Positions 1 through 12,468 of a stretch of 64,000 nt of DNA are shown here, piece by piece. Origin of the DNA: Caprella mutica. Its lineage: Eukaryota; Arthropoda; Malacostraca; Amphipoda; Caprellidae. The stretch is from assembly GCA_947561585.1 (NCBI GenBank), contig CANNZV010001159.1, forward strand, positions 1-64,000. Reading direction: 5' to 3'. The notes beneath the pieces were generated by a model. It was given only the letters and a program-made list of their open reading frames with translations, did not search any database and had not been told where the DNA came from. Position 1 is the first letter of the stretch, and each line of letters opens with the position of its first letter. The position numbers and the translations under genes are program-made.

Positions 1-108
1 CACTGCCATTCAGTGTGGCTGCAGCGGTTGACCGGGAAGGTGTTGTACCTCGTCGTTCCTAAATAGGTTTTCATCAGAGTTTAAGTGGAAAATACATAAA
101 TTCTCAGT

Positions 109-812
109 GTGGTGACTGCTGCAGTAATAACTGTAATGTATCAGGTACACCCTGTCTCCATGAGTTCATGCATGAATTGCGGGCCGCAACCAATGCAGCA
201 ATTGCTGCTAGTGTATCATCGGCTTAAGAGAGTAGATATTCCACAGCAGTTGCAGTTTGATTCTGTAGTAGAGTGTATAGAGGAGAATGACAAAAAGGGA
301 GGGGGACTAATGATTTTATACAATAAGAATTATGTGGTTTGTGAACAGTATAGGTGTGAATCAAGAGACCTTTTTTTTGTAAACTCAAGATAGGGTTTTT
401 TTTGGTGAAAGTGTTATCAGTGTACAATGTACATGGATGTGAAGGATGAGGAAAGAAATATCTAAATACGAAGGGAAATAAACCGCACATTAAATGATTG
501 TGATGAAATAGAAAGTTTTATGGTACTATGAGATTTTAATGGCCATGTAGGCTTTATTGGTAAATAGAAATGGGCTCTACATTTTGGATATTATGAGAAT
601 TATAATTTGGTTCTTAATAGTGATAATAAGTGCATTGGTAAAATTACAAGAGATGAAAAAGGTGAGAAAAGCAGTATTGCCTTTATTTTAATAAATAGTT
701 GTCTCTATAATAAATTTAGAAGCATGTACATTGATGAAAATAAGAATATATTTGATTTCTCAGATCGTTGTTTATCGCAAGCAAATTTTGAGCTCAATAA
801 TGAGAAGAATTA
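109..812 (+). pseudogene. LINE endonuclease domain relic
   Basis: This is a degenerate endonuclease/exonuclease/phosphatase-fold domain that would nick target DNA for target-primed reverse transcription. A frame at 109-393 contains a KGGGLMILYNKN stretch, like the GG-hydrophobic strand of LINE endonucleases. Around 530-560 the DNA matches a DFNGHVG motif (active-site Asp and Asn), but out of frame with its surroundings. The frame at 607-813 holds an LLNSDNK-like and an IAFILIN-like stretch, and FDFSDRC where SDH is usual. At least three frame changes and several stops make it non-functional. Confidence 0.65.
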
Positions 813-916
813 AAAAGTAGAATCGATTGAAGAAATAAACTATTATTGTGTGAAAGATTGTACGAGGGATAGTTATATGAGGGCATCGTTCCCTGATTTT
901 GAAAAGTTTTTTATTA

Positions 917-1332
917 TTGAAGCTACGGTTGTGAAACTTTGTACACATATATAAAATGAATTCTAAGATGTTTTTGTGTTCTGACATTTTTTCGATTCGA
1001 CCCATAGAAAAGAGTTATTCAAATTTCAAACAAATTTTGAACAGTGTGTAAATTAATAAATGGATACTAAAATTTTAGAGCTATCACATTATTGTTTTTT
1101 GCATTCGATTCTCCACAAGATTCTCTACAATTTGTGGAAGCATTTTTTTGATTTTTCAAATTTGTTTTTGAATTATTGAAATTTTTAGTGAAACAAAATA
1201 AAATTAAAAAAACATAAATTTCAAAATTTAATATTCTCAAAATTAATTCGAAAATTAAATAAAACTCTTCCAGAGTTTGTAGAGAATTCCAGGGAGCATC
1301 GAATGCGAAAAGTCGCAATGCCGTAGCTTCAA
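917..1332. repeat. Small inverted-repeat insertion in the LINE
   Basis: Perfect 12-bp inverted repeats (TTGAAGCTACGG and its complement) lie at 917-928 and 1321-1332. The DNA between them is AT-rich and has no believable coding sequence. It interrupts LINE-like sequence between the endonuclease relic and the linker, so a MITE-like insertion is likely. No clear target duplication was found, and the arms may not be the true ends. Confidence 0.35.
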
Positions 1333-1699
1333 AATTGTAAACGCCTTAGGCTTTTGAATTACAAGATTGTTAGATCTCTGAACTAATAGAAAATCCCATT
1401 CAAAGTTTGATAATACGACTCCTGTGAAGGTTTGCGGGTAACTGAGGGGCATACCTTAGTGTGCATCTGATTAGTGGCACGTTAGATACCAGATATAGCA
1501 AGATAATTAATTATTACGAATTATAATTGGCCGAGAGTTGGTTTTTAGAGTACATATTGACTCCCTGTCACCCGGTCCTCTTTCTCCCTCTCCCCAGGGG
1601 GTTAGAGTAACATGAGAGCTCTGACATTTTGCACACACTATTAGAAGGTTAAAACGCAACTATTTACACAATAAAAATTTGTTCTTTAATTCTGGCATT

Positions 1700-2590
1700 T
1701 TTCCTGGGAATGGTCCCCTTAAACAAACAAGAGGAAGTGATTGGGAATGAGAGTGGTGTGATTGATATGGGTAAGTTTGATGCTGAAGAAATATTGAAAA
1801 AGAAATTTGTGAAAGAAATAGAGGTAATAAAACATGTGAACCAATCTGGTTCACAAAGGAGATGAAAATTAATATACAAACTAGACAATATTATAACAGA
1901 ATGACAAGAAATGACAAGAGAAAATATTTTACAAACAAAAGTACATGGATCAAAAGATAATAGTCCAAGAAATGATTAAAACAGGAATAACTGAATATGA
2001 ATTAAAACTCACACGGGATATAAAAAACAATGAAGACAGAAGAAAATTGTAGGATAATATTAATAAGCTTCGAGGGAAGAAAGATTTAAGTTGTAGTGGT
2101 GGTGTTCATGATGATGAGGGAAATGTATTAGAAAAGCAACAAGCAATAAATGAAGTTTCAGAATTTTGGAAACTCATTTATCAGAGACATCAAAATAACA
2201 TTGCTAACATCTGGGATGATGATAAGAGAGGTAGCTATGCTCTTGACCTGGAAGGTGAACAAAATATTAGAGTGGAGTTTGATAGGGTTGTTTCTCAAGA
2301 ATTTTCTGATAGATACAATTTTGTGAGGAATTTATGGGAGAGGGTAGGCTCTGAGCATGCTGGTAATAGAAGAGAATTGATAAAAAGTGCTGAGGAGTTA
2401 CCATATATGAATGTCCCACATAGTATAATTGAACACTATGACATGGTTGGCAGAAACACAACAGAAATGAATTATGTGAGAAAACAGTTGAAGCTGGTGA
2501 AGGGAGGGAAGCAGGGAGGACCAAATGGCATGAAGAGTGATGTGTATAGGTGGTTATAAGAGAGTGAGTTGTGTGTGAGGAAGTTTACTG
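1700..2590 (+). pseudogene. LINE ORF2 linker between endonuclease and reverse transcriptase
   Basis: At about 1834-1910 one frame reads WFTKEMK followed by a tyrosine- and arginine-rich helix. This is the usual start of the LINE ORF2 region after the endonuclease. A longer open stretch at 2272-2559 continues the linker. Stops at several points show decay. The DNA links the endonuclease and polymerase relics and has no independent function. Confidence 0.55.
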
Positions 2591-3480
2591 AGGCACTGAA
2601 TAATGTATCTGCTATGGAGACTGTACCACAATCTTTGAAAACTTCAAAAACAGTGCTGATTCCCCCATATAAACTAAACCCAGATGTAGAAATTTAAGAC
2701 CAATAGCATTAATGGACATCTCGTATAAGTTGTACATGGCAGTCTGCAAACAGAAAGTGAAGCATCATTTAGTTGGAAACAATCTGTTGAGCTGTTTCCA
2801 AGCAGAATTCACAAATGGAAGACGAATAGAGAGGATAATCTTATTTGTTTTTAATTTTGTATTCAAGAGAGTAAGAAAAGTAAGACTCCTCTATTCATGG
2901 CTGCTATTGATTTTGAAAAGGATTTAGACAGCAGTAAAAGAGAGAAAATAATAGAAACTTTGATGAAATATAAATGTGACCCGGTTATGATAAATGTTGT
3001 GGCAAATTTATACTCTGAAGATAGGACGATGTTGTTTGTAAATGGTGAAGATGTGGGTGAGGTTGAGATTAGTAGTGGCATTAGACAAGGATGCACTATA
3101 TCCCCTTTGTTCTTCATCATGGTTCTCTCCAATGTAATAGATAGTCTTTTAAAGACAAATAATGGTTTTAAAAACAATTCTGTATGTGTACCTGCACTTT
3201 TCTTTGCTGATGACGGTTTTATTCTAGGTGGAAGCTCTTATGAATTTGAAAAATTAATTAAGGAACTGAAAAAACTGGCTTCAGAGGTAGGATTACAAAT
3301 AAATATAGAGAAGAGTAGTGTCATGGTGTTTTGGGAAAAAACAAACCATCAACAGTTGAGGGAATATAAACTGTGAGTCAACTTAAATACTTAGGATTAG
3401 AGATTGGTGATGATAGGGTCTGTTTCAGAATATATAGAGAAGAGAAAATAAAAGCTGCCCAGAGAATGTCTAATATGACT
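2590..3480 (+). pseudogene. LINE reverse transcriptase domain relic
   Basis: This is the RNA-dependent DNA polymerase core of a LINE. Conserved blocks appear in order: a LRPIALMDISYKLYMA block near 2695-2745, a QAEFTNGRRIE block (normally QAGFTKGR) near 2800-2830, AIDFEKDLDS near 2905 with the first catalytic Asp, IRQGCTISPLFF near 3080, and FADDG at about 3205-3219 with the catalytic Asp pair. The open piece 2897-3376 covers the palm. A frameshift lies near 2880 and stops surround the core, so no enzyme is made. LINE origin is certain; the clade is not. Confidence 0.85.
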
Positions 3481-3561
3481 TTTTCAGTTTAATCGAGAGC
3501 TTTTAACAAGCGTATGATTGCCAAAATTTATTGGAACAGTGTTATTTTACCCTCTGTACTT

Positions 3562-3905
3562 CAGAGGGGGGGGGGGTGGCCTTTGGGGCAGATGCCTCCT
3601 CTTGAGGTCTGAACTTTTTAAAAATAAATCTACAGATTAATAAAAAAAAATGGATTAGCTACAGAGTACAGAACTATGCATTTCTTAAATTCAAAACAAT
3701 TTTAAGGTTTAAGAAAAATGCTAATATTAATAAGATAAAATCCATTCTTCATACTTTATGAACATAATAACGTCCTCCCATTTCGCAATTAAAATAATCA
3801 AGTAACTGACCAGTCTGAAGAATTATCCATAGATTTTTTCAGAAACATTAAATATTTTGAAGAGTGCCCCCCCCCTCTCTTGACCGAATCCTAGATACAC
3901 CCCTG
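3562..3905. mobile_element. hAT-like non-autonomous element in the LINE
   Basis: The insertion begins CAGAGGGGGG and ends CACCCCTG, with C-runs mirroring the G-runs. It is flanked by CTGTACTT (3554-3561) and CTGTAGCT (3906-3913), an 8-bp target duplication with two mismatches, as expected for old hAT insertions. LINE C-terminal coding resumes straight after it. No transposase is present. The G11 and C-runs may be replication-slippage products. Confidence 0.55.
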
Positions 3906-3913
3906 CTGTAGCT

Positions 3914-4734
3914 ACTCTATGGATTAGGAATAATAAATTGGAACAAAACTGAGCTGGGTAAGTTTCAGAGAGATGAGAATAAAGTTTGGAGAAGTATTCT
4001 TGTGGTGCAGGGTATGCAAGTTTGCCAAGTATGCTATTAATGGAGACAATGAGTTGGTTCGTTGCTTTGTTAGGGAAATGTTGCAGAGCAAAGATTGTTG
4101 TTGGGGTAGTAGGATTCCGGAATACATGGAGAAAGTAGGAATAGGAGGCATTGACTGATATGAGTGAAAATGAAATTGTAAATCAGGTTAATGAGTGGTA
4201 TGAAAGGTTGTGGTATGAAGAATTATATTCAAAGGTATCTGTTCGTATATACAGTAGTTTTAAGAAAAATATATAAGAAGAGAGATATTACGATAATACT
4301 TTTGGATCAGTTTTGTTATTTCGTGCAAGAATTAACACCTTGAAGCTCAAATGGAGATAAATCTTTGAGAACAAGAGTACAATTTTCAATCTGTGTGGAG
4401 TATCTGAGGAACACAGAATCACTTTATTGTACAGTGTGAGATACTAAGGAGTGTTAGAATGGTACATGGTATGGTTGTAGTGAATGAGTAATCTATTTTA
4501 CTGTTTGATGGCAATCTATATGTGGAAAATCAAAGATATTTTTGAAAGGTTTATGGAGCAAAAGACTGAAGATCTTGAAAGATTTGTATACTGATGTGTA
4601 GAGGTGAAAGTAAGGAGTGGCAGTTTGTATGGTAGCACAATGTTTTTTTTGAAACTGATTTTGTGTGCTATTGCTGGTAGATAAATTTACCAGTATATAG
4701 CTATATATGGTTTAGTCTTTTGGTCTCAGGTACT
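3914..4734 (+). pseudogene. LINE C-terminal region and 3' UTR relic
   Basis: After the hAT-like insertion, frames resume with a TLWIRNNKLEQTELGKFQ-like stretch and the C-terminal helical region seen after LINE reverse transcriptases. A degraded cysteine/histidine patch follows near 4380-4440 (NLCGVSEEHRITLL, where a CxxC...H...C knuckle is usual). Several stops are present. The following AT-rich sequence to 4734 is treated as 3' UTR because it continues on the far side of the 4743-5462 insertion. Confidence 0.5.
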
Positions 4735-4742
4735 ATCTAAGG

Positions 4743-5462
4743 CAGGGGTGGGCAAATGCAGCACTTTGTGCTCTTTTGGCACTCAGAGTGGCACCAGTGC
4801 CCACCTGGGAAAAGGTGCTTTATTTTCTTCCAAAGAAAATTTAGAATTTTTAGCCATGACTGCTTTATAAATTTCAAGGATAATATAAAAGAGGATGGTC
4901 AACTAATTGAAGAACAGTATATTTGTGAGTCTATGAGTGAGTACTCACCTTGATACTGCCAGAGTCAATTTAATCCGTTAATAAGGTAGTTTTAGTTCAT
5001 TATTAGAGTAGTGCCAGTGTTTAGAAATTTACTTCTGTCTTTTTTTATCTAGATCAGTTATTCTTACACTGGAAAGAATTTGTGCAATAGTTTTTAATTT
5101 CTTTTTTTAATAAGGTATGTAGCCATTGTCATTTATCCTGTGATTTTATGAATTAGTTATTAGTTTCTTGTTACTCATGCAAAATAACTTAATTTTGTTT
5201 TTATTGTAAATTATTTTAACATGAAAAAAGAAAAGCAAAATTATATATTACTTATTAATTTCTCTTAATGCAAATAATAAATCTACAACCAATATTTATG
5301 TTCAAAATATGTACGATTGCACGACGAACGTACATCAATAAAATCTACAACCTAAATTTAATTACTTAGTATCCCCTGCAATTTAAAAAACTAAAAGAAA
5401 ATGGAAATGGCACTGTGATTCCATATTTTGGCACTGAAAAACACAACCTGTGCCCACCCCTG
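4743..5462. mobile_element. hAT-type MITE (720 bp) with perfect 8-bp TSD
   Basis: The element has 12-bp terminal inverted repeats, CAGGGGTGGGCA and its complement. It is flanked on both sides by ATCTAAGG (4735-4742 and 5463-5470). The CAGGGG ends plus the 8-bp duplication are the hAT signature. Subterminal GCAC/GTGC motifs recur near both ends. There is no transposase, so it is non-autonomous. It is inserted in the LINE 3' region and is therefore younger than the LINE. Confidence 0.9.
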
Positions 5463-5470
5463 ATCTAAGG

Positions 5471-6773
5471 GATAGTAATCCTATTGAGATCAGAGTAGTG
5501 CGATAGGATTGGAATGGTGGTTGTTAGCTGTGCAAATTTCAGACCAAACTGATGATTTTTATTATTTTCTTTTTACAAATTATATACCTATATTAATAGC
5601 AATATATATATATATATATATAATTTTCTCCTTTCTTAAGTTTTTTTTTTTAATTCAAAAATAAAATCTTTCCAGAGAAGTATTGGAAATGATGACCTTA
5701 TGTTGTATGTTTTTATTTCAGTAAATTTTTTTAACATTGATTTTAATTATTGGTGCTTGCATGATCGGAGCCCTGAAGGGGTGTTCTTCTTTTTGCCGTT
5801 TGGACATTTCTTTATCTCCAATATTCATTATTCAATATTTTCAGCAGTCGAGTTCTTTCTTTCACATGGTAGCGTGGTTATTAATTAGTGCTGAGCGGCC
5901 ATTTAATTACGTGAGTTACGATTCTTCCTAGAAAGAAAAATCAATTTGTTTTATTTACTGTTTATGTTACGTGTCAATAATAATCATTAATTCCATCACT
6001 CCATTAAATAACATCAAATATCATACCAAAATAACAAGGTTAAATAAATCAACCATAGTTTAAATTAGGTGTACTCTAATTATGTAATAGATCACACTAA
6101 AGGTTTGAGAAATAGTAAATCCTACATAAACATCTTAAATTTAATTCATTTAATTAATCAAATATCTACCTATGAAGGAGTTTAACGTACAACATGGATA
6201 AATCATTGGAGGTTGAGAGTACACCTGTCACAAATAAACGCTGACACAATCACGAGTAAATACGGATGGGGTTACTGGATTTCTAATGGAGTTGGTGCGG
6301 CTGGAACCTCTTCGGGAACCACTGTACTAGTGTATTGGTAAAGGCGGCAGTACTCTACTGGAACTTTGCTAATTGAAGTGGTCGACAACTCGTGCAAATC
6401 ACGGTACTATGATGGTGACTCTGGCTTCAGACTCCTACTGTTAATTGAATGTCTGCTCTGTAACACGAGAAGTTTTTCTGCAACGTAAGAAGTTGTTCTG
6501 CAATGTCAGAAGTTGTTCTGCAAAGTCAGGAATCATTATACAACAGACTTCAGTTCTTGGCTCCCTCATCCTGTCTCGTTTGGCTTTGACTGTGCCGTAA
6601 AGAATACAACCTCTGCTGCCGAGATCCATTGAGTTGCAAGATTCAGCCACTTGCTAAGGATCCTATTTCCACCACTATGATTGGCGGAGATCTTCATTGA
6701 CTAAGTCCTGCGATGGTAACCCAAGGCTGGGATGAGAAAAGACTTCACAACGCCGGGGTCTTATCTCAGTCTA
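5471..6773. other. Intergenic, with short tandem repeats only
   Basis: Likely LINE tail up to a TA microsatellite at about 5601-5622. The rest is AT-rich to about 6180 and less so after. At 6458-6530 a roughly 20-bp motif around AGAAGTTGTTCTGCAA is repeated three to four times with changes. Open frames at 5700-5931 and 6441-6650 look like chance. No gene is recognised. Confidence 0.5.
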
Positions 6774-6910
6774 CAGAACATGGGACATTTTTAACATTTT
6801 CTGTGCGAACAATCTTAATTTTCTCTTATATTTACATGTATTTTACTAAGAACAGAAGCCAAAATAGAGGATTTCTGGTAGAAAACTTTACCAGTTCCTG
6901 CAGTCTGGGT
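6774..6910 (+). repeat. Single terminal repeat of a TIR transposon (copy A)
   Basis: About 137 bp from CAGAACATGGGACATTTTT to CCAGTTCCTGCAGTC match both terminal arms of the element at 50997-51644. No opposite arm is found near here, so it is a lone terminus. It marks the exact left edge of the duplicated unit. Confidence 0.7.
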
Positions 6911-7559
6911 CTTATCCAGACCGGTAAACTACTTAAGACTCTCTCATATGCAGAGAGTGACGACAGACAGAGTAGGACTCCATAATCTCGATCCATCGCT
7001 TATATAATCCCCAGATTCATCTAAAACTACACCCAAATCCAAACGTAAGGTGCCTCTGTTCTCGCTTCTCCAATTCCTATTGGTTCTCAACCCTCCTGTA
7101 GGCTGTCCCTAATTATACCCACATCTAATAGAAACTGACAAGTTCAAAAATAACTCCTCCTATATTTCCAACTTAAACTAATTACTCCCTCACAGAAAAG
7201 AAATTTCAGAATTGAAATCTGTTAGAGTACATGAAACCTCAAGAGCTCGTTATTTCTATAAAGTAAACCACAGAAAACCTCTGGTCTAGAGAAAACAGTA
7301 GGTGGTTAATTACCATCACCAAATGCTTTTTATGTAACAGAGTTTGAAAGTCTTATTAACTCTCTTAAAGCAATAAATATTGTCAAACAACCATGTTAAA
7401 ACCACAAACATTTGAGCAGAAGGGAAATATACAATTATGCTGTTTTATTCCAAAGTCGTACAATAATTAACTTCAAATAACAAACCGGTCTGAAGATTTT
7501 ATTATTACAAGTATACATGCTCCTTATTTTAAAGTTTTTAGAAGAAATATACACAGGAT

Positions 7560-8230
7560 AGATTGAGGGCTCAGACTATGATGATAGATAGTCCGGTGCG
7601 CAAGTACACCCGGTAAGTGCGCAAAATTCACCCGGTTTTCCCCCACGATCTTTGCGCACAGTTTTTCGATGATAACTTTTATTCTATTGATTTTAAAAGA
7701 GTTGGAACTTTAGTGTGCACCTAGGTCTACTCGTCATCTATCTGCACACAAAAAATCAGATTGCTGACTTCTCCAGTTTTTTGTAAAATCAAAGTATGCT
7801 GAAAATGTGCCAAGCCACCCGGTCTGACGCTATTGGTTAACTTTATATTTAGCTTGCATTTTCTCATTGATAATGAAATAATCTCTACCATATGCAATTA
7901 GGTATGAAATGACAATAAAATTAGCAAGATATTTTTATTTGTTATACATATTTTCATTCACATTCACTCTATCCCACATCTTGAATCCCTCTATAGCGTG
8001 GGACATCCACACTCTGTCCCATGTCTTGAAAATGGAGTGAGGTAAGTTGTGGGACATAAGTATGTCCCTCTCTGTCAGAAACTTACTAGACGTGATACCA
8101 TGCGTCTTGCAGAGGGGGACCACTGTGTAAACAGAGAGGGTTAGACATCTTATTTCCCCCACCCAACATCTTAAATCCCTCTATAGCGAGGGGTATCAGA
8201 TGTCTTAAGACGTTGGACAAACAGCTTTTG
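7560..8230. other. Repeat-rich stretch with GGGACAT motifs (copy A)
   Basis: ACCCGG-containing repeats near 7600-7640 are followed at 7970-8220 by repeated phrases such as TCCCACATCTTGAATCCCTCTATAGCG, GGGACATA and GTCCCTCTC. The same vocabulary makes up the palindromic minisatellite at 44700-45240. The minus-strand frame across it is a by-product of the repeat. Copy B has the same at 15950-16620. Confidence 0.45.
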
Positions 8231-8668
8231 GTTAGATGGGTGGCTATATTGCATTTACCAATTTTTGAATCATATACAGTAGCTACAGGAAAAATTATTA
8301 TGGATTTTTCAAAATTGGAATTTTGTTAACAAAAAGTTTAATTAAAATAATTTCATTAATTGCTAATGGATTTATTTTAATTCACTGATACAGTGGGAAG
8401 TCTTGATCATTCATTAATACTTAGTTTGGCAACATTTAGCAGCTGTAAATGCTTAAATGGTTGGTTTCCCATTCTCCATCTTTTTCAATTCAGCTTGTAG
8501 CACCTGCCTATTTTATTATGATGCTCTTATATGGAGAGGACTTTTGGCCATCTCAGCGCAATAATATAATTGGGTGCTTTGGATTTTTCTAGACAAAACA
8601 TGGCATTGAAATTTATTTTAGCATGACTTCTGTATTATGAAAATTAACTTTCTTTCTTATATTTCTAG

Positions 8669-8761
8669 GAGTTTTGAAAGATTCTAAGTTATCTACATCT
8701 TGATTCATGTAATTGGACTGAAATTAGTAAGAACAAACAGCTGGCATTCATGTTTCCAAGG
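8669..8761 (+). other. Predicted upstream exon of zinc-finger gene A
   Basis: A 93-bp segment lies between a good acceptor (TATATTTCTAG) and a good donor (AGG|GTGAGT). It has an in-frame stop at 8675-8677, then ATG at 8750 opening MFPR. Splicing to the acceptor before 10771 keeps phase 0, so the protein could begin MFPR-METVGE. The acceptor at its left implies at least one more 5' exon not identified. The segment is conserved in copy B. No transcript evidence is available here. Confidence 0.6.
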
Positions 8762-10770
8762 GTGAGTCTTATATGATAAAGATATATATTATCTTTTGGC
8801 TTCATTATACAGCTCTTGATCTTTTAATTCTGAAACATATTATTATTTTTATTGAGTTATTTTCTGGAATAAGAAGAGTTGAATTAAATAAATAAATGAG
8901 GACTTAATGTTCAGATACCTATGATGAATGTACATTTTTGTTGGCCCTTTAATCTTAAAAAACTAATCTGAATCTGACGTTTTTGTTATATTTTTCTTTA
9001 TTTCAACTTAAGAAGTCGGATCAATAGAGAGGCAATTATCCTAGCACCATTTTCATTAATTACTGTTATATTTCTACAAGCTAATAATAACTTTTACTTC
9101 AAGTGAAGTATATTCAATCCTGAATTATTTCTTATTCATACATTGACTAGTCTCCAGGATATGGGACGTCATTTTCTCTTAAACATTTCCTTCTACATTT
9201 ATTTCCTTCTAAGTACAGAAGATAAGTAAATAATTCCTTTATAAAGGGAGCTATATACATTATTTTTGACAAACATTCTGCCAGTCTCAAGGATATAGAA
9301 CATCTTTTTCTCTACATATATGAAATGCAAAGTATATGCAATTTTAATTTCCTTATAAGAATATCTAGCATATGTTTCTTATGCATTGAAGCCAAATAGA
9401 AGCTTTCTACAATAATACTGTAGCTATCAGTTACTTTGTTCTCTTGTTCTGTACTTCCAGATTATTCTTTATTCAAACATATTGTTTGCCATGGACAGTA
9501 AAGAATATCTCTATGAACATTTTGCCATATTTGGCAAACTACAGTGGCCAGAGTATTGATATTTTTCTTGGATCCACAGTTCACATCTTTAAACCTGCAC
9601 ATTTAAATCTTCCTGTCTAACTACTTCTTCTCAGTCCTTTGTATTTATTTCCTCATGGTGTAAGAGTAGTGTAAGACTTTCTGCTTGATTAAATTGTGCA
9701 TTTCTTCTGTTATCTTAATTAGTTTCTATAATTATCCATCTTGACAATAGACACTCTTAAAGCTACAATAAATTAAATCATATTTTATCTTCCTGAGTTA
9801 ATATTTGAAGATTTATATTTTGTATTGTTAGTGAAATAAAGTTGTATGTATAAATACTTTTTGAGAAGAACTCTACAGAGTTTTAACTTTCCAAAATTCA
9901 AATTATTTTGTTTTTAATTAGTATTGTAACCTAATGTGAGGAATTAATTAGAAATCCTCACCTATTTCCCACTCTCCACGATTTATACTTTTCCCCATTT
10001 AATGTACTAAGATTCCCTCTCTCATTTACTTGGGATATAAAATTTATATTCACTTCAAGTCTGAAATTACATATACATCTATGTAATAAAAGTATCCTAT
10101 TTTCAAATTTATTTTATTTTTTGAGATAATTTATTATTAATTTATATTGTAGGAGGGTTGGCCAATTTCCCTGACTACTCAAGACTATATGATAAAAAGG
10201 AATATTAAATACTTAAATGAATAAATATTCATTATGATAAATCAAATGAGTAATATTGAGGGGAAAGAAGCTGTGCAATTATAAAATTGTTTATATGCTA
10301 GGAAATGATGACCAAGTTAGCTATACAATTCTATTGTGGCACTCATTCTTAGTAAATAAATTCCACTTATTGCCACTGACTAAATCGTTGTAGCTAGCTA
10401 GTTTATTAGTTCTGATTACATAGTTATATTATTTCAAAAATTATTAGATGTCATTTTATTAAAGTAAACTCATTGGATTCATTGACTGTTATCTTTTCAC
10501 TTAGCCACTTTATTTTTTCTTTGATATTTCTTAGTGTTGTATTCATTGATATTTTCATCTTATCTGTGAACATTGACACTTAATGTTTATATCTAACTAC
10601 TACTTCAAGGTATTTTGTGATTATTTTTCGTTCTCATTATGATACAGAATAATGAACTACCCCTAATAGTGAACAAATTTTATTTTGTAAGTCATAAAAC
10701 AGTCAGTAGTTTTTGAAAACTGATAGACAGGCTAAATTAATCTGAATATCTAATAAATCAATTTTTTCAG

Positions 10771-12468
10771 ATGGAGACTGTAGGTGAAGGTCCAGCAATA
10801 CTAGATGGAGAGGGAATTATTGCTGACTCATCCAATGTGATCTACTTGGTGGAAGAGGAAGACATCAAGCCAGATATTGCAGATCTCTTGCGTCAAGGTG
10901 TTGATATTGACCCTCTAGGAAAGGAAGTAGACCAAGAGGAACTTAACACTCATAATAAATTCTATAATGGTGTTAAGAATGAAGTTTCTGATGATGATAT
11001 AACTATCAAACATGAAAATATTGATTATGAGAACAGAAGTGAAACTAATTCTGAGAAGAATCTAACGCTCGAAGAAAAAATGAATGATAAATATTCATTA
11101 AATACAGAAGATTATGGATCATTTTCTAATGAAATCTTTGGCCATGATAATAGTCCTAAGAAGAAAATTAACTGTGAAATATGTGAAAAGCCATTCAAAT
11201 GCAAAAATTGTGATAAGGCATTCTCTCGGTCATCTGCTCTCAATAGACATCAAAGAATTCACACTGGTGAGAAGCCATTCAAATGCAGATATTGTGATAA
11301 AGCATTCTCTAATTCATTTGTTCTCAATAGACATCAAAGAATTCACACTTGTGAGAAGCCATTCAAATGCAGTTATTGTGATAAGGCATTCTCTCGGTCA
11401 TCTCATCTCATTAGACATCAAAGAATTCACGCTGATGAGAAGCCATTCAAATGCAGTTATTGTGATAAGGCATTCTCTCGGTCATCTCATCTCATTACAC
11501 ATCAAAGAATTCACACTGGTGAGAAGCCATTCAAATGCAGTTATTGTGATAAGGCATTCTCTAATTCATCTCAACTCAATAGTCATCAAAGAATTCACAC
11601 TGGTGAGAAGCCATTCAAATGCAATTACTGTGATGAAGCATTCTCTTGGTCATCTGTTCGCAATATTCATCAAAGAATTCACACTGGTGAGAAGCCATTC
11701 AAATGCGTTTACTGTGATAAAGCATTTTCTTCTTCATCTGTTCTCAATAGTCATCAAAGAATTCACACTGGTGAGAAGCCATTCAAATGCAGTTATTGTG
11801 ATAAGGCATTCTCTAAGTCATCTCATCTCAATTATCATCAAATAATTCACTCTGGTGAGAAACCTTTCAAATGCAGTTATTGTGATAAAGCATTCTCTCG
11901 GTCATCTGCTCTCAATATTCATCAAAGAATTCACACTGGTGAGAAGCCATTCAAATGCAGTTATTGTGATAAGGCATTCTATGAGTCATCTGCTCTCAAT
12001 ATTCATCAAAGAATTCACACTGGTGAGAAGCCATTCAAATGCAATTACTGTGATAAAGCATTTTCTTCTTCATCTGTTCTCAATATTCATCAAAGAATTC
12101 ACACTGGTGAGAAGCCATTCAAATGCAATTACTGTGATAAAGCATTTTCTTCTTCATCTGTTCTCAATATTCATCAAAGAATTCATACTGGTGAGAAGCC
12201 ATTCAAATGCAATTACTGTGATAAAGCATTCTCTCAGTCATCTGCTCTCAATGTTCATCAAAGAATTCACACTGGTGAGAAGCCATTCAAATGCAGTTAT
12301 TGTGATAAGGCATTCTCTAATTCATCTCAACTCAATAGTCATCAAAGAATTCACACTGGTGAAAAACCATTCAAATGCAGTTATTGTGATAAGGCTTTCT
12401 CTGAGTCATCTGTTCTTAATAGTCATCAAAGAATTCACACTGGTGAGAAGCCATTCAAATGCAGTTAA
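10771..12468 (+). CDS. C2H2 zinc-finger protein, copy A (truncated by nonsense codon)
   Basis: A large terminal exon starts directly after the acceptor TTTTTTCAG. It encodes about 143 residues of acidic, cysteine-poor N-terminus followed by 15 complete C2H2 fingers, each 28 residues (84 bp) with TGEKPFKC linkers, for 565 residues. This is a probable nuclear DNA-binding protein; its target is unknown. No ZAD, KRAB, BTB or SCAN domain is recognisable. The frame ends at TAA (12466-12468) inside finger 16, where other units have TAT (Tyr). Four more fingers follow in the same frame. Predicted contact residues (-1, 3, 6) vary strongly, for example R-A-R, R-H-R, N-Q-S, K-H-Y. Finger 6 has Arg instead of Leu at helix position 4. 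Confidence 0.85.
   Translation: METVGEGPAILDGEGIIADSSNVIYLVEEEDIKPDIADLLRQGVDIDPLGKEVDQEELNTHNKFYNGVKNEVSDDDITIKHENIDYENRSETNSEKNLTLEEKMNDKYSLNTEDYGSFSNEIFGHDNSPKKKINCEICEKPFKCKNCDKAFSRSSALNRHQRIHTGEKPFKCRYCDKAFSNSFVLNRHQRIHTCEKPFKCSYCDKAFSRSSHLIRHQRIHADEKPFKCSYCDKAFSRSSHLITHQRIHTGEKPFKCSYCDKAFSNSSQLNSHQRIHTGEKPFKCNYCDEAFSWSSVRNIHQRIHTGEKPFKCVYCDKAFSSSSVLNSHQRIHTGEKPFKCSYCDKAFSKSSHLNYHQIIHSGEKPFKCSYCDKAFSRSSALNIHQRIHTGEKPFKCSYCDKAFYESSALNIHQRIHTGEKPFKCNYCDKAFSSSSVLNIHQRIHTGEKPFKCNYCDKAFSSSSVLNIHQRIHTGEKPFKCNYCDKAFSQSSALNVHQRIHTGEKPFKCSYCDKAFSNSSQLNSHQRIHTGEKPFKCSYCDKAFSESSVLNSHQRIHTGEKPFKCS

Larger units (their letters stand above)
1..4734 (+). mobile_element. Decayed non-LTR (LINE) retrotransposon
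   Basis: Broken coding traces run in LINE order on the plus strand: an APE-type endonuclease, a linker, a reverse transcriptase with the FADD motif, and a cysteine-containing C-terminal part. Stops and frameshifts occur throughout. The 3' untranslated part continues past 5462 beyond an hAT-like insertion and may run to the TA repeat near 5601. Three insertions (917-1332, 3562-3905, 4743-5462) sit inside it. The left end may lie outside the window. The clade was not determined. Confidence 0.8.
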
